Below, in pieces: positions 62,954 to 64,000 of a stretch of DNA of 64,000 nt (its first letter is position 1; every line of letters starts with the position of its first letter). A program made the translations under genes and the position numbers. Source of the DNA: JBBRHQ01 sp963720735 (GTDB lineage Bacteria; Actinomycetota; Thermoleophilia; Solirubrobacterales; 70-9); assembly GCA_963720735.1 (NCBI GenBank), contig CAVRGL010000003.1, positions 1 through 64,000 on the forward strand, in the 5' to 3' direction. A model generated the notes under the pieces. The model was not told the origin of the DNA. It saw only the letters and a list, made by a program, of their open reading frames with translations, and ran no database searches.

Positions 62954-64000
62954 GCCGCCCCCGCCAGCTCGAAGTGTTCGCGGACGACCCCGGCGACGTC
63001 GCGCAGGTTCCATTGGCTTTGCGCAGCGGCGCTCTCGGGGCCGCAGCCGACGAACAGCAGCGGGCCGAGCGAGTCGCCGCGGTGCAGGGAGCCGTGGCTT
63101 CCCCCGCCGAGATGGGCGGAGCCGCCCCAGTCGACGCACTCGTGCCCGAGCGCCGCCGAGACGAGCAGGTCACCGGCGTGGGGTGCGCAGAGGGCCGACC
63201 AGACCCGCGAGAGCGGGTCTGGGTACTGATCGCTGTGGATGACGCCGTCCTCGATCGTTCCATCGACCGCTGCGATGTCCCCGCTCAGCTTCCAGCCGGC
63301 GCCGCGCAGGTCGGAGACCTCCGAGCCGGGCCGGAAGCGCAGCTCGGAGCCCTCGCGCTCGACCACCGCGGAGATCCCGGCGCTCGGGTCGATGCCGGGC
63401 TCCGGGCGCTGCAGCGGGGCGCCGTCCGGCCCGGCCAGCCAGCAGACCAGGTCCACCCCGTCGAGCCCGGCCAGCTCGGAGCGGACGGCGTGGTGCTGGA
63501 CGCGGTGATGCACGGGGGCGAGCAGGTAGATGTGGGCCGCGCGCGAGGTGGGGCTGACGGCGAGATCGGCCTCCTCAGGACGATCCTCGGAGGGCTGCAG
63601 GACGTTCCAGCGGCGGCCGAGGATCTCCGCCAACGGGAGCTCAGCGTGAACGGCGGTGTGGGCGTGGTCGGCCATCAGGATCAGAGCGTTGTCGGCGAGG
63701 AACCCGTCCATGCCGCCGGATGCGTCGATCAGTTTGCCGAAACAGTGGTCCGCCTTGGCGATCGACTCGAGGCTGGCACCGGGTCCGTGGCGGTGAGAGT
63801 AGTTGTCGTTGTCGGGCAGCGAGAAGAGCAGGAAGTCGTAGAGGCCCGCCGCGGCGAGCTCCGCCGCGCAGCAGGCCGAGTAGCCGTCCCGCGTCCCGGG
63901 GATCGAGCTCGGCTTGCAGGGGACCTGGCGGCTCGCGTAGAGCTCGCCGTAGAAGAGCTCTGCCGGGCCCCAGGTGTGGTGGCGGAACTTCAACCGGGTG
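62950..64000 (-). CDS. Alkaline-phosphatase-superfamily (type I phosphodiesterase-like) protein, 5' truncated
   Basis: The frame is open to the window edge, so the start lies beyond 64000; a TTG at 63993 is only internal. Visible motifs: LLFSLPDNDNYSHRHGP (metal-binding D and H), ALILMADHAHTAV (D-H metal pair) and GGGSHGSLHRGDS (late His). These are layout features of phosphodiesterase/nucleotide pyrophosphatase-type enzymes. The nucleophile would be upstream of the window. Heads the operon with gtrA and the GT-C-like gene. Confidence 0.7.
   Translation of the reverse strand, partial: TRLKFRHHTWGPAELFYGELYASRQVPCKPSSIPGTRDGYSACCAAELAAAGLYDFLLFSLPDNDNYSHRHGPGASLESIAKADHCFGKLIDASGGMDGFLADNALILMADHAHTAVHAELPLAEILGRRWNVLQPSEDRPEEADLAVSPTSRAAHIYLLAPVHHRVQHHAVRSELAGLDGVDLVCWLAGPDGAPLQRPEPGIDPSAGISAVVEREGSELRFRPGSEVSDLRGAGWKLSGDIAAVDGTIEDGVIHSDQYPDPLSRVWSALCAPHAGDLLVSAALGHECVDWGGSAHLGGGSHGSLHRGDSLGPLLFVGCGPESAAAQSQWNLRDVAGVVREHFELAGAA

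Overview
The window is a GC-rich (about 70% by eye), gene-dense bacterial chromosome segment with no rRNA, transposase, phage or CRISPR signal. The content fits a free-living, respiring actinobacterium: a polyprenol-phosphate-dependent mannosyltransferase, GAP/Sap-type membrane proteins, trehalose enzymes TreT, OtsA and a GH15 trehalase-type hydrolase, menaquinone genes and many promoters that look leaderless. The split Bacillus-type QcrABC complex together with a DnaC-like loader behind dnaB argues against Mycobacteriales or Streptomyces and suggests a deep lineage such as Thermoleophilia (Solirubrobacterales). That placement is inference; no marker was searched.

Layout. 0-5.4 kb: 5'-truncated mannosyltransferase, a flippase-like membrane protein behind two palindromic repeats, thiL, a short FlgM-like gene and a membrane pseudo-peptidase. 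5.4-8.8 kb: a coupled response regulator / histidine kinase / HtrA lipoprotease operon. 8.8-13.7 kb: TreT, a GAP membrane protein, OtsA and a secreted alpha/beta hydrolase. 14.3-21.2 kb: the replication/ribosome string rpsF-ssb-rpsR-rplI-dnaB-dnaC-like-purA, with a full-length homing-type intein inside the DnaB Walker A motif. 21.2-26.8 kb: membrane proteins, a UDP-sugar dehydrogenase, a possible 35-residue gene under a palindromic operator, and a ClC-type protein. 26.9-46.1 kb: an accessory stress/metabolic block with GH15 hydrolase, two GAP proteins, formylglycine-generating enzyme and its sulfatase, a coiled-coil membrane protein, a DUF1254 protein, a MalT/LAL regulator, an acyl-CoA ligase, glutamate decarboxylase flanked by paired DUF7144 proteins, SHOCT and DUF1269-like proteins. 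46.1-49.5 kb: an alkyltransferase-like protein, tRNA-Lys, a secreted protein, Tat genes and dcd. 49.6-58 kb: a minus-strand energy cluster with hemB, fused siroheme-decarboxylase-like gene, hemL, qcrABC, menG and polyprenyl synthase. 58-64 kb: ABC-2 exporter, YmdB phosphodiesterase, a GT-C-like protein, GtrA and a truncated alkaline-phosphatase-superfamily gene.

The most interesting signal is a 19-bp motif (TCACCCGnnnCGGrTGATG) found six times, only between 26.8 and 46.1 kb. Each copy points toward a downstream gene, and in five of six a -10 hexamer starts 38-39 bases after the first base of the motif. This is the geometry of an activator overlapping the -35 region, and it would unite the trehalase, sulfatase, glutamate decarboxylase operon, both DUF7144 genes and the SHOCT operon in one undescribed regulon. 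A second general feature is that about eleven genes have a TAnnnT hexamer 6-9 bases before the start codon and usually no Shine-Dalgarno sequence, as expected for leaderless mRNAs.
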